DNA of 64,000 nucleotides from Pelagerythrobacter aerophilus (GTDB lineage: Bacteria > Pseudomonadota > Alphaproteobacteria > Sphingomonadales > Sphingomonadaceae): positions 124,001 through 188,000 of the forward strand of contig NZ_QXFK01000015.1 in assembly GCF_003581645.1 (NCBI RefSeq), read 5' to 3'. The notes below the pieces were generated by a model, which worked only from the letters and a program-made list of their open reading frames with translations, searched no databases and had not been told where the DNA came from. Numbering within the stretch: the stretch's first letter is position 1; each line of letters begins with the position of its first letter. The position numbers and the translations under genes are program-made. This document shows, piece after piece, positions 50,940 through 59,488 of the stretch.

Positions 50940-51558
50940 CCAGATGATGGACGCCTGGAAATCGCAGGACGAGCGGCCGCTCTACGGCGTCAACGGCGAC
51001 CTGCTGCGGCTGGTCCTCCGGCACGAGCAGGCCGATATCCGCCGCGCGCTGCGCTGGGACCAGTGGACGACGTACGTGGTCGGAACGGTCATGGCGGCGG
51101 TCGCGATCGCTTCGCTATGGGCGTTTCTCCATCTTCGCGGCATGTCGGTTCCGGCCGTCGCGGCAATGTCGGCCGCGCTGGGCGCCGCCATGCTGTGGAT
51201 CGGGGCGCTGTGGCTGAGCCGCCGCCGTCAGTCCGTGCGGGAACGCGAGTTCGGCAGCACGCTGCAGGAGGAGGTCCGCCGCAACCTCTCGCTGATCGAC
51301 TACCGGCTCTCGCAGGTCGGGCGCTGGAGCAACCTGCTGCTCTGGTCGGCTCCGATCGTGGCGAGCGCCTCGCTGATCGTCTGGCTGATCATGGAGATCA
51401 ACGGGATCGAGGACCTCTGGCTGACTGCCGGGACCGCCGCCTTCCTGATCGTCTCCATCGCGGCGACCACTTACGAAAGCAGCCGCACGGCCCGGCAGGA
51501 GCTCCTGCCGCGCCGGCAGCGGCTGGCGGAATTGCTCGAGATGCTGAATTCGCCGTGA
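50929..51558 (+). CDS. Four-helix membrane protein, putative anti-sigma partner
   Basis: A 209-residue protein. About 45 soluble N-terminal residues (MDFDQMMDAWKSQDERPLYG, then a helix with LRLVLRHEQADIRRAL) precede four transmembrane helices starting near residues 47, 74, 125 and 153. There is no zinc-binding HxxxCxxC motif and no recognised anti-sigma domain. The position directly after, and overlapping, the ECF gene argues for a cognate regulator in which the soluble N-terminal helix holds the sigma at the membrane (inference). Confidence 0.72.
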   Translation: MDFDQMMDAWKSQDERPLYGVNGDLLRLVLRHEQADIRRALRWDQWTTYVVGTVMAAVAIASLWAFLHLRGMSVPAVAAMSAALGAAMLWIGALWLSRRRQSVREREFGSTLQEEVRRNLSLIDYRLSQVGRWSNLLLWSAPIVASASLIVWLIMEINGIEDLWLTAGTAAFLIVSIAATTYESSRTARQELLPRRQRLAELLEMLNSP

Positions 51559-51603
51559 GGTGAGCACGTGGCGGGCAGGTCCGATCGCCCGGCCCTCGCC
51601 CGG

Positions 51604-52551
51604 TCAGTCCAGCGCGATCCCCGGATACCATCCGCTCTGCGCCAGGAGCGCACGCGCGTCGGGGGCCTCGATCAGATCGCGGATTGCGGCGCGCTTGTCG
51701 GGTGCGCGGCGGTAGTAGGCTTTGGCGATGCGGTAGCCGACCCAGTAGCCGAGCTGGCCGGGATCCTCCGCGGTCGTGTTGTCGAACCAGGCGGACAGGT
51801 CGGTCTTGCCGACGTCGGCGAGGAAGCGGGTTTCGATCTCGCGCTCGCGCCCCTCGGCCGAGGCGTGGACCGCAACGTTGGCAAGGCCGCCCGAAATCAG
51901 CTCGCCCACGAATTCGGCCACGCCTTCCGCGATCGTGCGCTGCAGCACGGTCGGCGCGTCGCGCTCGGCGGGCTGCTGCACATGGATGTATTCGTGCGCG
52001 ATCACGTTGACGAAGCGGTCGTCGGCATCGCCGCCGAGGACTTTCGCCGCCAGGTCGGAGCACATCCCTTCGAGCGCGACCTGCACGCCGTGTCCGCGCT
52101 CGGCGATGGCGATCGGCTTGCCGCGGCTCACCAGGATCGTCACCGGCGGCTTCTCCGCTTCGGGATAGATCTCGAGCAGGTTGCGGAAGGTCCGCTCCAG
52201 CCGGTCGGCGATCCGTGGGAGGGAGGCGAGGCAGGTCCGCGCGTTGGTGTAGAGTTCGGGCCTTTCCGCAAGCGCGCGAGCGATGTTCTCGGCGTTGACG
52301 TTGCGCGCCGCGAGCAGGTGACGCAGGCCGGTCGATCCCCGGTCGAGATAGTCACGCTGGATCTGTTCGGCGCTCGGCTGCCCGCCGGTGGCTTCGTAGA
52401 GATCGTAGAAGCGCGCGACGTCTTCGGTCTGGACCTCGATCGCGGCGGGCGCGGGCGGCGTATCCACTGGCGGAGCGGGTGGAGCGCAAGCGGCCAGCAG
52501 GCAGGCCGCGGCGCCCGCGAGGCTCGCGCCTGCGGCGGGCCTCACACGCAC
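51604..52551 (-). CDS. Putative zinc metallopeptidase lipoprotein (HEYIH)
   Basis: A 315-residue lipoprotein. The signal peptide ends in LLAAC (Cys22), and a short Pro-rich linker follows. VNVIAHEYIHVQQ (HEYIH at 186-190) with a downstream Glu in TIAEGVAEF (about 210-214) resembles gluzincin or DUF2268-type peptidases. The surrounding sequence is helical. It is probably an envelope peptidase of unknown target. It sits between the ECF pair (convergent) and ybaB. Confidence 0.75.
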   Translation of the reverse strand: MRVRPAAGASLAGAAACLLAACAPPAPPVDTPPAPAAIEVQTEDVARFYDLYEATGGQPSAEQIQRDYLDRGSTGLRHLLAARNVNAENIARALAERPELYTNARTCLASLPRIADRLERTFRNLLEIYPEAEKPPVTILVSRGKPIAIAERGHGVQVALEGMCSDLAAKVLGGDADDRFVNVIAHEYIHVQQPAERDAPTVLQRTIAEGVAEFVGELISGGLANVAVHASAEGREREIETRFLADVGKTDLSAWFDNTTAEDPGQLGYWVGYRIAKAYYRRAPDKRAAIRDLIEAPDARALLAQSGWYPGIALD

Positions 52552-52582
52552 CTCCGGCCGGATCGGTCTGCCCCCCGGGCGA

Positions 52583-52924
52583 TCATCCCATTCCCGGCAG
52601 GTTGAATCCCGGCGGCAGCCCCAGGCCGCCCTGCATCTTCTTCATTTCCTCGCCCGAGACGCGGTCCGCCTTGTCGCGGGCGTCGTTGAAAGCGGCGGTG
52701 ACGAGGTCCTCGACCATCTGCTTCTCTTCCGGCTTCATCAGGCTCTCGTCGATCTCCACGCGCAGGATACGGCCCTTGGCGCTGGCGCGGACCTTGACCA
52801 GCCCGCCGCCGGCGGCACCCTCGACCTCGATCGCGTCGAGCTTGGCCTGCATCTCGCCCATCTGGCTCTGGATCGTCTCGGCGGCCTTCTGCGCGGCCTG
52901 AATCATCTCTTCCATCGATTGCAT
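52583..52924 (-). CDS. YbaB/EbfC family nucleoid-associated protein
   Basis: A 113-residue DNA-binding protein that forms tweezers-like dimers. The N-terminal helix is MEEMIQAAQKAAETIQSQMG, the beta core is GLVKVRASAKGRILRVEIDE, and the C-terminal helix is MVEDLVTAAFNDARDKAD. The family is usually found just after dnaX, as here. The ATG at 52924 is set by the family's start. Confidence 0.93.
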   Translation of the reverse strand: MQSMEEMIQAAQKAAETIQSQMGEMQAKLDAIEVEGAAGGGLVKVRASAKGRILRVEIDESLMKPEEKQMVEDLVTAAFNDARDKADRVSGEEMKKMQGGLGLPPGFNLPGMG

Positions 52925-52946
52925 CGAATAGTCCTCTTTCGTCTCG

Positions 52947-54725
52947 TCAACGGCCCCAGGCGGCACGGCCGGAGCTGTGGATCTCGGCTTCCTCGACCGG
53001 TTCGGCCTCGGGAAACGCGGCATAGGCAGCCTCGACCAGCGGGTGCGCACGCACTTTCGCCTGCTCCGCGGCCTTGGCGGCCTCATCCTGCTCAACGAGC
53101 GAGGGCGCACCTTGTTCTTCGCATTGTTCGACGATCCAGCGCTGACCGGTCGCGGCCGTCAGGGCATCGCGCAGTTGCGGCGCGATGTCGTCGCGGAAAT
53201 GGGCGGCGCGAGCGTAGCGCAGCGTGCCCATTTCGAGCGCGACCACGCGGATCTGCAGTTCCATGATGCTCGCTGCGTGGTGGTGTCCCGCGGCCCGGAC
53301 CTGATCGACCAGCTGCCGCCAGTCGAGCGCCGCCGCCGGGGCACCGCCGCCCGCGCCCTGCCCGCCGCCCGCAGGCACGGCGATGCCGTTCGCAGCCATT
53401 TCATCGAGCTTCTTCGCCAGCTTGCCCGGGTCGGGCAGGTCGGCGGCATGGAGCACGCGCAGCAGCGCCATCTGCGCCGAGACCAGCGGATCTGGCGCCT
53501 GACGCACTTCCTCATGCCCCTTGAGCAGGAGCTGCCACAGGCGGTGGAGCTGCCCGGCGGACAGGCGGCCGGCCCATTCGGCCAGCGCGGCGCGCTCCTC
53601 GGCGCTCGGCGCTTCGGGCTCGCCGCCGCCGATCTGGGCGACGGTAATGCGGTGAACGAGGTCCATCAGCCCGCGCATCAGCGCCAGCGGTTCGACCCCG
53701 AGCGCATACTGGTCGGCGACTGCGGCGAGCAGGCCCTTGGCATCGCCTTCGAGGATCGTGCCGAGCAGGCGGCGCTGGGCGCTCTTGTCGGCAAGGCCGA
53801 GCATGTCGCGCACGAGCGCCGCCGTCACCTTGCCCTCTTCGCCCATGTCGGCATGGGCGATCGCCTGGTCGAGGATCGAGAGCCCGTCGCGCACCGAGCC
53901 TTCGGCTGCGGCGGCAATCATGTGCAGCGCCTCGGGCTCGGCCGCCACGCCTTCCTCCTCGCAAACCCAGGCGAAGTGCGCCTGGAGCAGCTCGGTCGGG
54001 ATGCGGCGCAAGTCGAAGCGCTGGGTGCGGCTGAGCACCGTGACCGGCAGCTTGTCGACCTCGGTTGTCGCGAAGAGGAACTTCACATGCGCCGGAGGTT
54101 CCTCAAGTGTCTTCAGCAAGGCATTGAAAGCATTGCGCGACAGCATGTGAACTTCGTCGATGATGTAGATCTTGTAGCGGGCGCTGACTGCAGCGTAGCG
54201 GACCGCCTCGATGATCTCGCGTACGTCGTCGACGCCGGTATGGCTGGCGGCGTCCATCTCGATCACGTCGATATGGCGCCCCTCGGCGATCGCCTTGCAC
54301 GGTTCGCACACGCCGCAGGGATCGATCGTCGGGCCGCCCTCACCGTCCGGCCCGACGCAGTTGAGCGCCTTGGCGATCAGGCGCGCGGTCGAGGTCTTGC
54401 CGACCCCGCGCACGCCGGTCATCAGGAAGGCATGGGCCAGCCGGTCGCGCGCGATCGCATTGGCGAGCGTGCGGACCATCGGCTCCTGCCCGATGAGCTG
54501 GGAGAAGGTCTGCGGCCGGTACTTGCGCGCGAGCACGCGGTAGGGCTGCGCGGAGGTCTCGGGCTTGGCGGCGGGCGCAGACGCGGGTTCGGGCGGCGGT
54601 GGCGGCGCGTCGCCGAACATGGCCGACTGGCCCGCCGCCTCGAGCTCGGCGGCGCTCGGCTCGGTCTGGTCCTCCTCCCCGGTATCCCAGGGGAGATCGC
54701 CCGAAGTGTCCGGTGAATCACCCAT
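52947..54725 (-). CDS. dnaX: DNA polymerase III subunits gamma/tau
   Basis: A 592-residue clamp-loader ATPase. After a 60-residue disordered acidic leader, the core begins YRVLARKYRPQTFSQLIGQE. Walker A is GVRGVGKTSTARL, the zinc module is CVGPDGEGG...PCGVCEPCKAI, and Walker B is IYIIDEVHMLS. The C-terminal part is shorter than in E. coli tau. I did not see an A-rich slippery site for a shorter gamma form. It precedes ybaB on the same strand. Confidence 0.96.
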   Translation of the reverse strand: MGDSPDTSGDLPWDTGEEDQTEPSAAELEAAGQSAMFGDAPPPPPEPASAPAAKPETSAQPYRVLARKYRPQTFSQLIGQEPMVRTLANAIARDRLAHAFLMTGVRGVGKTSTARLIAKALNCVGPDGEGGPTIDPCGVCEPCKAIAEGRHIDVIEMDAASHTGVDDVREIIEAVRYAAVSARYKIYIIDEVHMLSRNAFNALLKTLEEPPAHVKFLFATTEVDKLPVTVLSRTQRFDLRRIPTELLQAHFAWVCEEEGVAAEPEALHMIAAAAEGSVRDGLSILDQAIAHADMGEEGKVTAALVRDMLGLADKSAQRRLLGTILEGDAKGLLAAVADQYALGVEPLALMRGLMDLVHRITVAQIGGGEPEAPSAEERAALAEWAGRLSAGQLHRLWQLLLKGHEEVRQAPDPLVSAQMALLRVLHAADLPDPGKLAKKLDEMAANGIAVPAGGGQGAGGGAPAAALDWRQLVDQVRAAGHHHAASIMELQIRVVALEMGTLRYARAAHFRDDIAPQLRDALTAATGQRWIVEQCEEQGAPSLVEQDEAAKAAEQAKVRAHPLVEAAYAAFPEAEPVEEAEIHSSGRAAWGR

Positions 54726-54830
54726 GCGCGTTTAGGTAGGGCCAACCGCCGCCAATGTCATGCATGGCGGCTCAAACCGGCGGTGAAAACGGCCGTGCGC
54801 GACGGCGGGGTGTGAAAAGCGGGTGAAAAA

Positions 54831-54920
54831 GGAGCCGAGCGACCCGCTGCCATCCGTTATGGCTGCTTCCTTCCGGACCTGACCAGGTTGGCGGACGCGA
54901 ACGTCCACCCGACTCCCGCG
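54831..54920 (-). ncRNA. ffs: Signal recognition particle RNA, small bacterial type
   Basis: The minus strand contains the universally conserved core CAGGTCCGGAAGGAAGCAGC, the SRP RNA tip that binds Ffh. Flanking sequence closes a hairpin: GGAGUC near the 5' end (54911-54916) pairs with GGCUCC at the 3' end (54831-54836). A run of five T follows (minus strand, 54826-54830) as terminator. The exact 5' end is uncertain by several bases. It lies just upstream of dnaX, a common neighbour. Confidence 0.93.
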
Positions 54921-54976
54921 GCGCATATGGCGGGGGACCGGGCGAATTGCAACCGTCGAGGCCCACCCTGCTGCGA

Positions 54977-55025
54977 CTAGCCAGCAAGCTGGCAAGTCTC
55001 GCGCCCCTCCCGCAGGCGGGAGGGG
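54977..55025 (-). repeat. Palindromic repeat element, copy 1
   Basis: The element has a small palindrome GCCAGC-AA-GCTGGC inside CTAGCCAGCAAGCTGGCAAG and a 10-base perfect hairpin CCCCTCCCGC/GCGGGAGGGG (55004-55025). It follows the stop of the complex I gene on the minus strand and may end its transcript. A related copy is at 58032-58081. Confidence 0.6.
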
Positions 55026-55054
55026 TAACCGGTGCGCCCTACGCTTTCACCTCA

Positions 55055-55333
55055 TTAGCGGAAATTGTCCGCGTAGGCCTGGATCTTGAGGTGGCGCGGA
55101 GGCGTCGCATGAACGCGGGCGGGAATGCCGTACTTCGCGGCATAGGCCTGCGCGGCTGCCATGTCGGGGAACGTGAGCACGACCTGCGACTGGGTGTCGG
55201 CGCTGCCGGTCCAGCCCATCAGCGGGTCCGGGCGCTGCGCTTCGGAGCGTTCGAATTCGAGCACCCATTCGTCGGTGCGCGCCTTGCCGGACTGCATCGC
55301 ATTCTTGGGTCGCTGATAGATTCGTGCAGACAT
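55055..55333 (-). CDS. NADH dehydrogenase (complex I) accessory subunit, NDUFS4-like
   Basis: A 92-residue protein of the ETC complex I subunit family (mitochondrial 18 kDa NDUFS4). MSARIYQRPKNAMQSGKA, DPLMGWTGSADTQSQVVLTF and AAKYGIPARVHATPP match the conserved blocks, including the GWTGS-D core. It is an alphaproteobacterial accessory subunit encoded away from the nuo operon. Confidence 0.92.
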   Translation of the reverse strand: MSARIYQRPKNAMQSGKARTDEWVLEFERSEAQRPDPLMGWTGSADTQSQVVLTFPDMAAAQAYAAKYGIPARVHATPPRHLKIQAYADNFR

Positions 55334-55430
55334 TCTCGTTTCGTCCTCAAACGCCGGGCGGCGGGCATCCGCCCGTCTTGGCTTCGCAGTCGCGCTTGCG
55401 GGCCGTCTTTGCGGCCCGAGGCCGCCAAAA

Positions 55431-57863
55431 TCAAGCGCCTCCGTTCGAGAAGGCGTTCTTCGTCTTGAGGCTCGGAGCTTCGGCCCACGGCTCCTCCGGC
55501 CAGCGGTGTTTGGGGTAGCGGCCCTTCATGTCCTTGCGCACCTCGGCCCAGCTTCCGCGCCAGAAGCCGGGGAGATCGCGCGTCGCCTGGATCGGCCGCC
55601 CGGCAGGACTGGTGAGCTTGAGGAGCAGCGGCGTATCACCGACCATCGGATGCCGCTCGAGCCCGAACAGCGCCTGCACCCGCACCTCGACGCTCGGCGC
55701 GTCGTCGCCGGTATAGTCGATCGCGTGATGCGTGCCGGCGGGCGAGACAAACTCGCGCGGAGCGGCGCGGTCGAGGCGCTGGCGGCTGTCCCAGTCGAGC
55801 TGGCCGAGCAGCGCGTCGACCAGCTTGCCGCGCGACACCGCGAGATCGCGGCGCCCTTCGAGCAAGGGCCGCAGCCAGAGGTCGGCCGTTTCCGCAAGCG
55901 CTTCCGGCAAAAGCGCTTCGATCCCGGCGTAGCGCGCGCGGGCGAGGAGTTCGGGCGGGAGCAGCGTCCCCAGGCTCTCCACCGCCTTTTCCACAAGGAT
56001 ATCCACAACCGCTGCCGGGTCCGGCGCGGGATCGGGGCCGCTGGCGAGCACGATCGCGCCGAGGCGGCGTTCGAGCCGCGCCTCGACCCTGCCCTCGCCC
56101 CCGTTCCAGCGCAGGACCGAGCGGCGCTCGATCCGTTCGGGCAGCCAGCGTTCCAGGTCCGCCTCCTCCAGCGCCAAAGCGGCGGTGATCCGCGCGCCTT
56201 TCGCCTGCCCCTGCGCGTCGCCGATCGCCAGCCATTCCGCGCGCGCCAGCGGGCTCGCCGGATCGAGCACGAAGCCGCGCCCGCCCGCCGAAAGCCAGTG
56301 CTCGCCCGAGGGATCGCGGCGACGCGCTACGTTGTCGGGCAGGCCGGCGGCGAGGAGAATGGCGGAAGGGACGTCGCCATCTGCCGGCCCGGCGACTTGC
56401 CGCGCCGCCCGCTCCGCCCAGCGCGCCGCGAGCTTGCGGCTCGCCTCGGCGCGGGGGGAGCGGTCGGCGTTCCAGCGCTGGAGGCGCGCGCCGAGGTCCT
56501 CGCCGCGCCCGCCGAGGCCGCGTTCCTGCAGCAGCAGTGCGATCTTCGCGGCCTCGCGCGCTGCGCCCTGCTCCGCGCCGAACAGGACCATCGCGCCGTG
56601 TGCCGGGTCGAGCGGCAGGGCCGCAAGCATTTCGCCGCGCGGGGTAATCCGCCCTTCCCCGTCCAGCGCGCCAAGCCGCATCAGGCGCTCGCGCGCGGAG
56701 GCGATCGAGGCGGCGGGCGGCGGATCGAGCCAGGCGAGCGAGGCCGGGTCCGCCGTGCCCCAGCGCGCGAGGCTGAGCGCGAGCGGCGCGAGGTCGGCCG
56801 TGGCGATCTCCGGCAGGTCGAATTCCGGGCGGCCGGGGTGCGCGGCCTGTTCCCACAGGCGGTAGGCGACGCCCGGTCCCTGCCGCGCTGCGCGGCCCGC
56901 GCGCTGCCCGACCGAAGCCTGGCTCGCCCGGCGGGTGACGAGATGCGTGGTGCCGGCCGCGCGGTCGAACTCGGCATGGCGGGCGAGGCCGCTGTCGACC
57001 ACCACCGACACGCCGTCGAGCGTCAGCGAGGTCTCGGCGATAGCCGTGGCGAGGACGATGCGGCGACGGCCCTGCGGATCGCGGCGGATGGCGGCACGCT
57101 GCCCGGCCGGCTCGACCTGACCATGCAGCGGGAGAATCGGCACGTCCGGCAGGCGCTCGGCCAGCCGCTCGCGCGTGCGCTCGATCTCGCGCACCCCGGG
57201 AAGGAAGGCGAGCACGTCGCCGCTCTCCTCGCGCCAGGCGGTGAGCACGGCCTGCGCCATGGCGTCTTCGACCCGTTTGTCGGGTGACGATCCCAACCAT
57301 CTGATTTCCAGCGGAAAGGCCCTGCCTTCACTCTCGATCACCGGCGCCTGTTCGCCCAGCAGGCGGGCGAAGCGCGCACCGTCGATCGTCGCGGACATGA
57401 CGCAGAGGCGCAGGTCTTCGCGCAGCACCGCGCGGCTTTCGAGCGCGAGCGCCAGGCCGAGGTCGCTGTCGAGATGCCGCTCATGCGCCTCGTCGAACAG
57501 CACGGCGGAGACACCGGCGAGCTCCGGGTCCTCGACGATCCGGTTGACGAAGATCGCCTCGGTCATGACGAGCACGCGGGTGCGGGCCGAAGTGCGGCTG
57601 TCGAGCCGGGTCAGATAGCCGACCGTCTCGCCCGCCTTCTCCCCAAGCAGCTCGGCCATCCGCTCGGCCGCGGCGCGCGCGGCGACCCGGCGCGGGCTGA
57701 GGAGGATCACCTGCCCCGTGCACCAGTGCTCGCCAAGCAGCGCAGGCGCTACGGCGGTCGTCTTGCCGGCGCCCGGCGGCGCGACCAGCACCGCCGCGCC
57801 GGACGTGCGCAGCGCGGCGAGGAGGTCCGGCAGGACGGTATGGATGGGGAGGTGGTCTGGCAT
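55431..57863 (-). CDS. hrpB: ATP-dependent helicase HrpB
   Basis: An 810-residue DEAH-box helicase. Walker A is VAPPGAGKTTAVAP near residue 26, the DEAH box is LFDEAHERHLDSD, and motif VI is RASQASVGQRAGRAARQGPG. The C-terminal HrpB domain (RLDRAAPREFVSPAGTHHAI, GRPIQATRDLPGFWRGSW) is intact. The physiological role is poorly defined in bacteria. The ATG at 57863 is set by the conserved N-terminus. Confidence 0.95.
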   Translation of the reverse strand: MPDHLPIHTVLPDLLAALRTSGAAVLVAPPGAGKTTAVAPALLGEHWCTGQVILLSPRRVAARAAAERMAELLGEKAGETVGYLTRLDSRTSARTRVLVMTEAIFVNRIVEDPELAGVSAVLFDEAHERHLDSDLGLALALESRAVLREDLRLCVMSATIDGARFARLLGEQAPVIESEGRAFPLEIRWLGSSPDKRVEDAMAQAVLTAWREESGDVLAFLPGVREIERTRERLAERLPDVPILPLHGQVEPAGQRAAIRRDPQGRRRIVLATAIAETSLTLDGVSVVVDSGLARHAEFDRAAGTTHLVTRRASQASVGQRAGRAARQGPGVAYRLWEQAAHPGRPEFDLPEIATADLAPLALSLARWGTADPASLAWLDPPPAASIASARERLMRLGALDGEGRITPRGEMLAALPLDPAHGAMVLFGAEQGAAREAAKIALLLQERGLGGRGEDLGARLQRWNADRSPRAEASRKLAARWAERAARQVAGPADGDVPSAILLAAGLPDNVARRRDPSGEHWLSAGGRGFVLDPASPLARAEWLAIGDAQGQAKGARITAALALEEADLERWLPERIERRSVLRWNGGEGRVEARLERRLGAIVLASGPDPAPDPAAVVDILVEKAVESLGTLLPPELLARARYAGIEALLPEALAETADLWLRPLLEGRRDLAVSRGKLVDALLGQLDWDSRQRLDRAAPREFVSPAGTHHAIDYTGDDAPSVEVRVQALFGLERHPMVGDTPLLLKLTSPAGRPIQATRDLPGFWRGSWAEVRKDMKGRYPKHRWPEEPWAEAPSLKTKNAFSNGGA

Positions 57864-57918
57864 TTCGTCCGCTCTACCGACCTCGCCATTCGGGGGAAAG
57901 CGGATCGCCCGACCAAAG

Positions 57919-57966
57919 CCCTCTCCCGTTGACCCTTCGGGTGAGCTTCGCTTCCAGGGGAGAGGG
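57919..57966. repeat. Long hairpin in the hrpB leader
   Basis: CCCTCTCCC (57919-57927) pairs with GGGAGAGGG (57958-57966), enclosing 30 bases with a small internal stem (ACCC/GGGT). It looks like an intergenic palindromic element and lies about 55 bases upstream of hrpB. Confidence 0.5.
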
Positions 57967-58031
57967 TTGGGAGAGGGAGGACCCGCGCAACGTTCGCCGT
58001 CCGTTGCGGCTTCAGCCCCTCTCAACTTCGG

Positions 58032-58081
58032 CTAGCGAGCAAGCTCGCAAGCCTCCGTATCTCTCCCCTGAAGGGGAGAGA
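58032..58081 (-). repeat. Palindromic repeat element, copy 2
   Basis: The layout is the same as copy 1: CTAGCGAGCAAGCTCGCAAG with the palindrome GCGAGC-AA-GCTCGC, then the hairpin TCTCTCCCC-TGAA-GGGGAGAGA (58060-58081). The palindrome differs from copy 1 by a compensated G/C swap. It follows the polyprenyl synthase stop on the minus strand. Confidence 0.6.
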
Positions 58082-58091
58082 GCGTGACCCC

Positions 58092-59102
58092 CTAATACCC
58101 CCGCGCCACCGCGAAATGCGCGGCTTCGGCCATGGCTGCGCGGGCCTTGCCGTCGGGGAAGATCGAGATCGCGTCGACCGCGCGGGCGGCGAAGTGGCGG
58201 GCGCGGTCGCGGGTCGCCTCGACCGCGTCGTACTTGCCGATCAGCGCGATCGCTTCGGCGAGGTCGTCGTCCGACGTCCGGTGGCCGGCGATGGCGGCCT
58301 GCCAGAACTTGCGTTCCTCCGGCGTGCCGCGGGCGTAGGCGAAGATCACCGGCAACGTCATCTTGCCTTCGCGGAAGTCGTCGCCCTGGTCCTTGCCCAT
58401 TTCGGCAGCGTCGGAATCGTAGTCGATCGCATCGTCGACGAGCTGGAAGGCGACGCCGAGATTGCGGCCGTAATCGTCGAGCGCCTGCTCCTCCCGCTCG
58501 CCGCATTCGGCGACCACGGCGCCGATCCGGCTGGCGGCGGCGAACAGCGCAGCGGTCTTGGCGCCGATGATCTGGAGGTAGCGTTCCTCGCTCGTCTCGA
58601 TCTGGCGCTGCGCGGTGAGCTGGGAGACTTCGCCCTCGGCGATGATCGCGCTCGCGCCGGAGAGGATCTTGAGCACCTTGAGGCTACCGTCCTCGGTCAT
58701 CAGCTCGAACGCGCGGCTGAACAGGAAGTCGCCGACCAGCACCGTCGCCGGATTGCCGAAGATGATGTTCGCGGCGGCCTTGCCGCGCCGGAGCTCGCTG
58801 CCGTCGACGACGTCGTCGTGCAGCAGCGTGGCGGTATGGATGAACTCGACCGCCGCGGCGAGCTTGTGGTGGCGCGCGCCCTGGTAACCGACCAGCTCCG
58901 CCCCCGCGAGCGTCAGCATCGGGCGCAGGCGCTTGCCCCCGCCCGAGATCAGGTGCCCGGCGAGGCGCGGAATCAGCGGAATGTCGCTCTGCATCCGCTC
59001 GAGAATCACGGCATTGACCGCGTTCATCCCGTGCGCCGTCAGCGCAAGCATCGGGTCGAGCGTGGGGCGGCGGCGCGGCAGGGGAACGACGTCGGCTGTC
59101 AT
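58092..59102 (-). CDS. Polyprenyl diphosphate synthase (IspB-like)
   Basis: A 336-residue trans-prenyl chain elongase. The first Asp-rich motif is LLHDDVVDGS and the second is QLVDDAIDYDSD; GGGKRLRPMLTL is the substrate loop. It makes the long isoprenoid tail for ubiquinone, probably C45-C50, which cannot be fixed from the chain-length region by eye. It would feed the UbiA encoded at 6 kb. The ATG at 59102 is about 80 bases from the divergent chorismate mutase gene. Confidence 0.93.
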   Translation of the reverse strand: MTADVVPLPRRRPTLDPMLALTAHGMNAVNAVILERMQSDIPLIPRLAGHLISGGGKRLRPMLTLAGAELVGYQGARHHKLAAAVEFIHTATLLHDDVVDGSELRRGKAAANIIFGNPATVLVGDFLFSRAFELMTEDGSLKVLKILSGASAIIAEGEVSQLTAQRQIETSEERYLQIIGAKTAALFAAASRIGAVVAECGEREEQALDDYGRNLGVAFQLVDDAIDYDSDAAEMGKDQGDDFREGKMTLPVIFAYARGTPEERKFWQAAIAGHRTSDDDLAEAIALIGKYDAVEATRDRARHFAARAVDAISIFPDGKARAAMAEAAHFAVARGY

Positions 59103-59180
59103 GGGGCGCACGCATTGCTGCGGCAAACAGAGCTTGGCAAGCTTGGAATTGCGCGCTGCTGCGTGATAAGCCCAGCCGTG

Positions 59181-59480
59181 ATGCCCGATTCCAACTCTGC
59201 AGGCGATGCGCAGCTCGCCGCCTTCCGCCGCAGCATCGACAATATCGACGCCGCCCTGATCCACATCCTGGCGGAGCGGTTCCGCATCACCCAGGCCGTG
59301 GGCGAGTACAAGGCCGCCAATGCGCTGCCTCCGGCCGACCCGGGGCGCGAGCAGAAGCAGATCGCACGGCTGCGCAAGCTGGCCGAGGAAGCCCGCCTGG
59401 ACCCCGAATTCTCCGAAAAGTTCCTGCGCTTCATCATCGATGAAGTGATCCGCCACCACGAACGCGCGCGCGGCGGCTAG
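59181..59480 (+). CDS. Chorismate mutase, AroQ type
   Basis: A 99-residue monofunctional AroQ mutase that converts chorismate to prephenate for Phe/Tyr synthesis. FRRSIDNIDAALIHILAERF is helix 1 with the conserved Arg. ITQAVGEYKA is helix 1-2, and the C-terminal helix is FLRFIIDEVIRHHE. The length is typical. It ends close to the convergent lipoprotein gene. Confidence 0.92.
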   Translation: MPDSNSAGDAQLAAFRRSIDNIDAALIHILAERFRITQAVGEYKAANALPPADPGREQKQIARLRKLAEEARLDPEFSEKFLRFIIDEVIRHHERARGG

Positions 59481-59488
59481 GCGCCGCG

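Noticed and set aside
52947-54725. A programmed frameshift in dnaX giving a short gamma form
   Set aside because: No A-rich slippery heptamer or downstream hairpin was found in the expected region.
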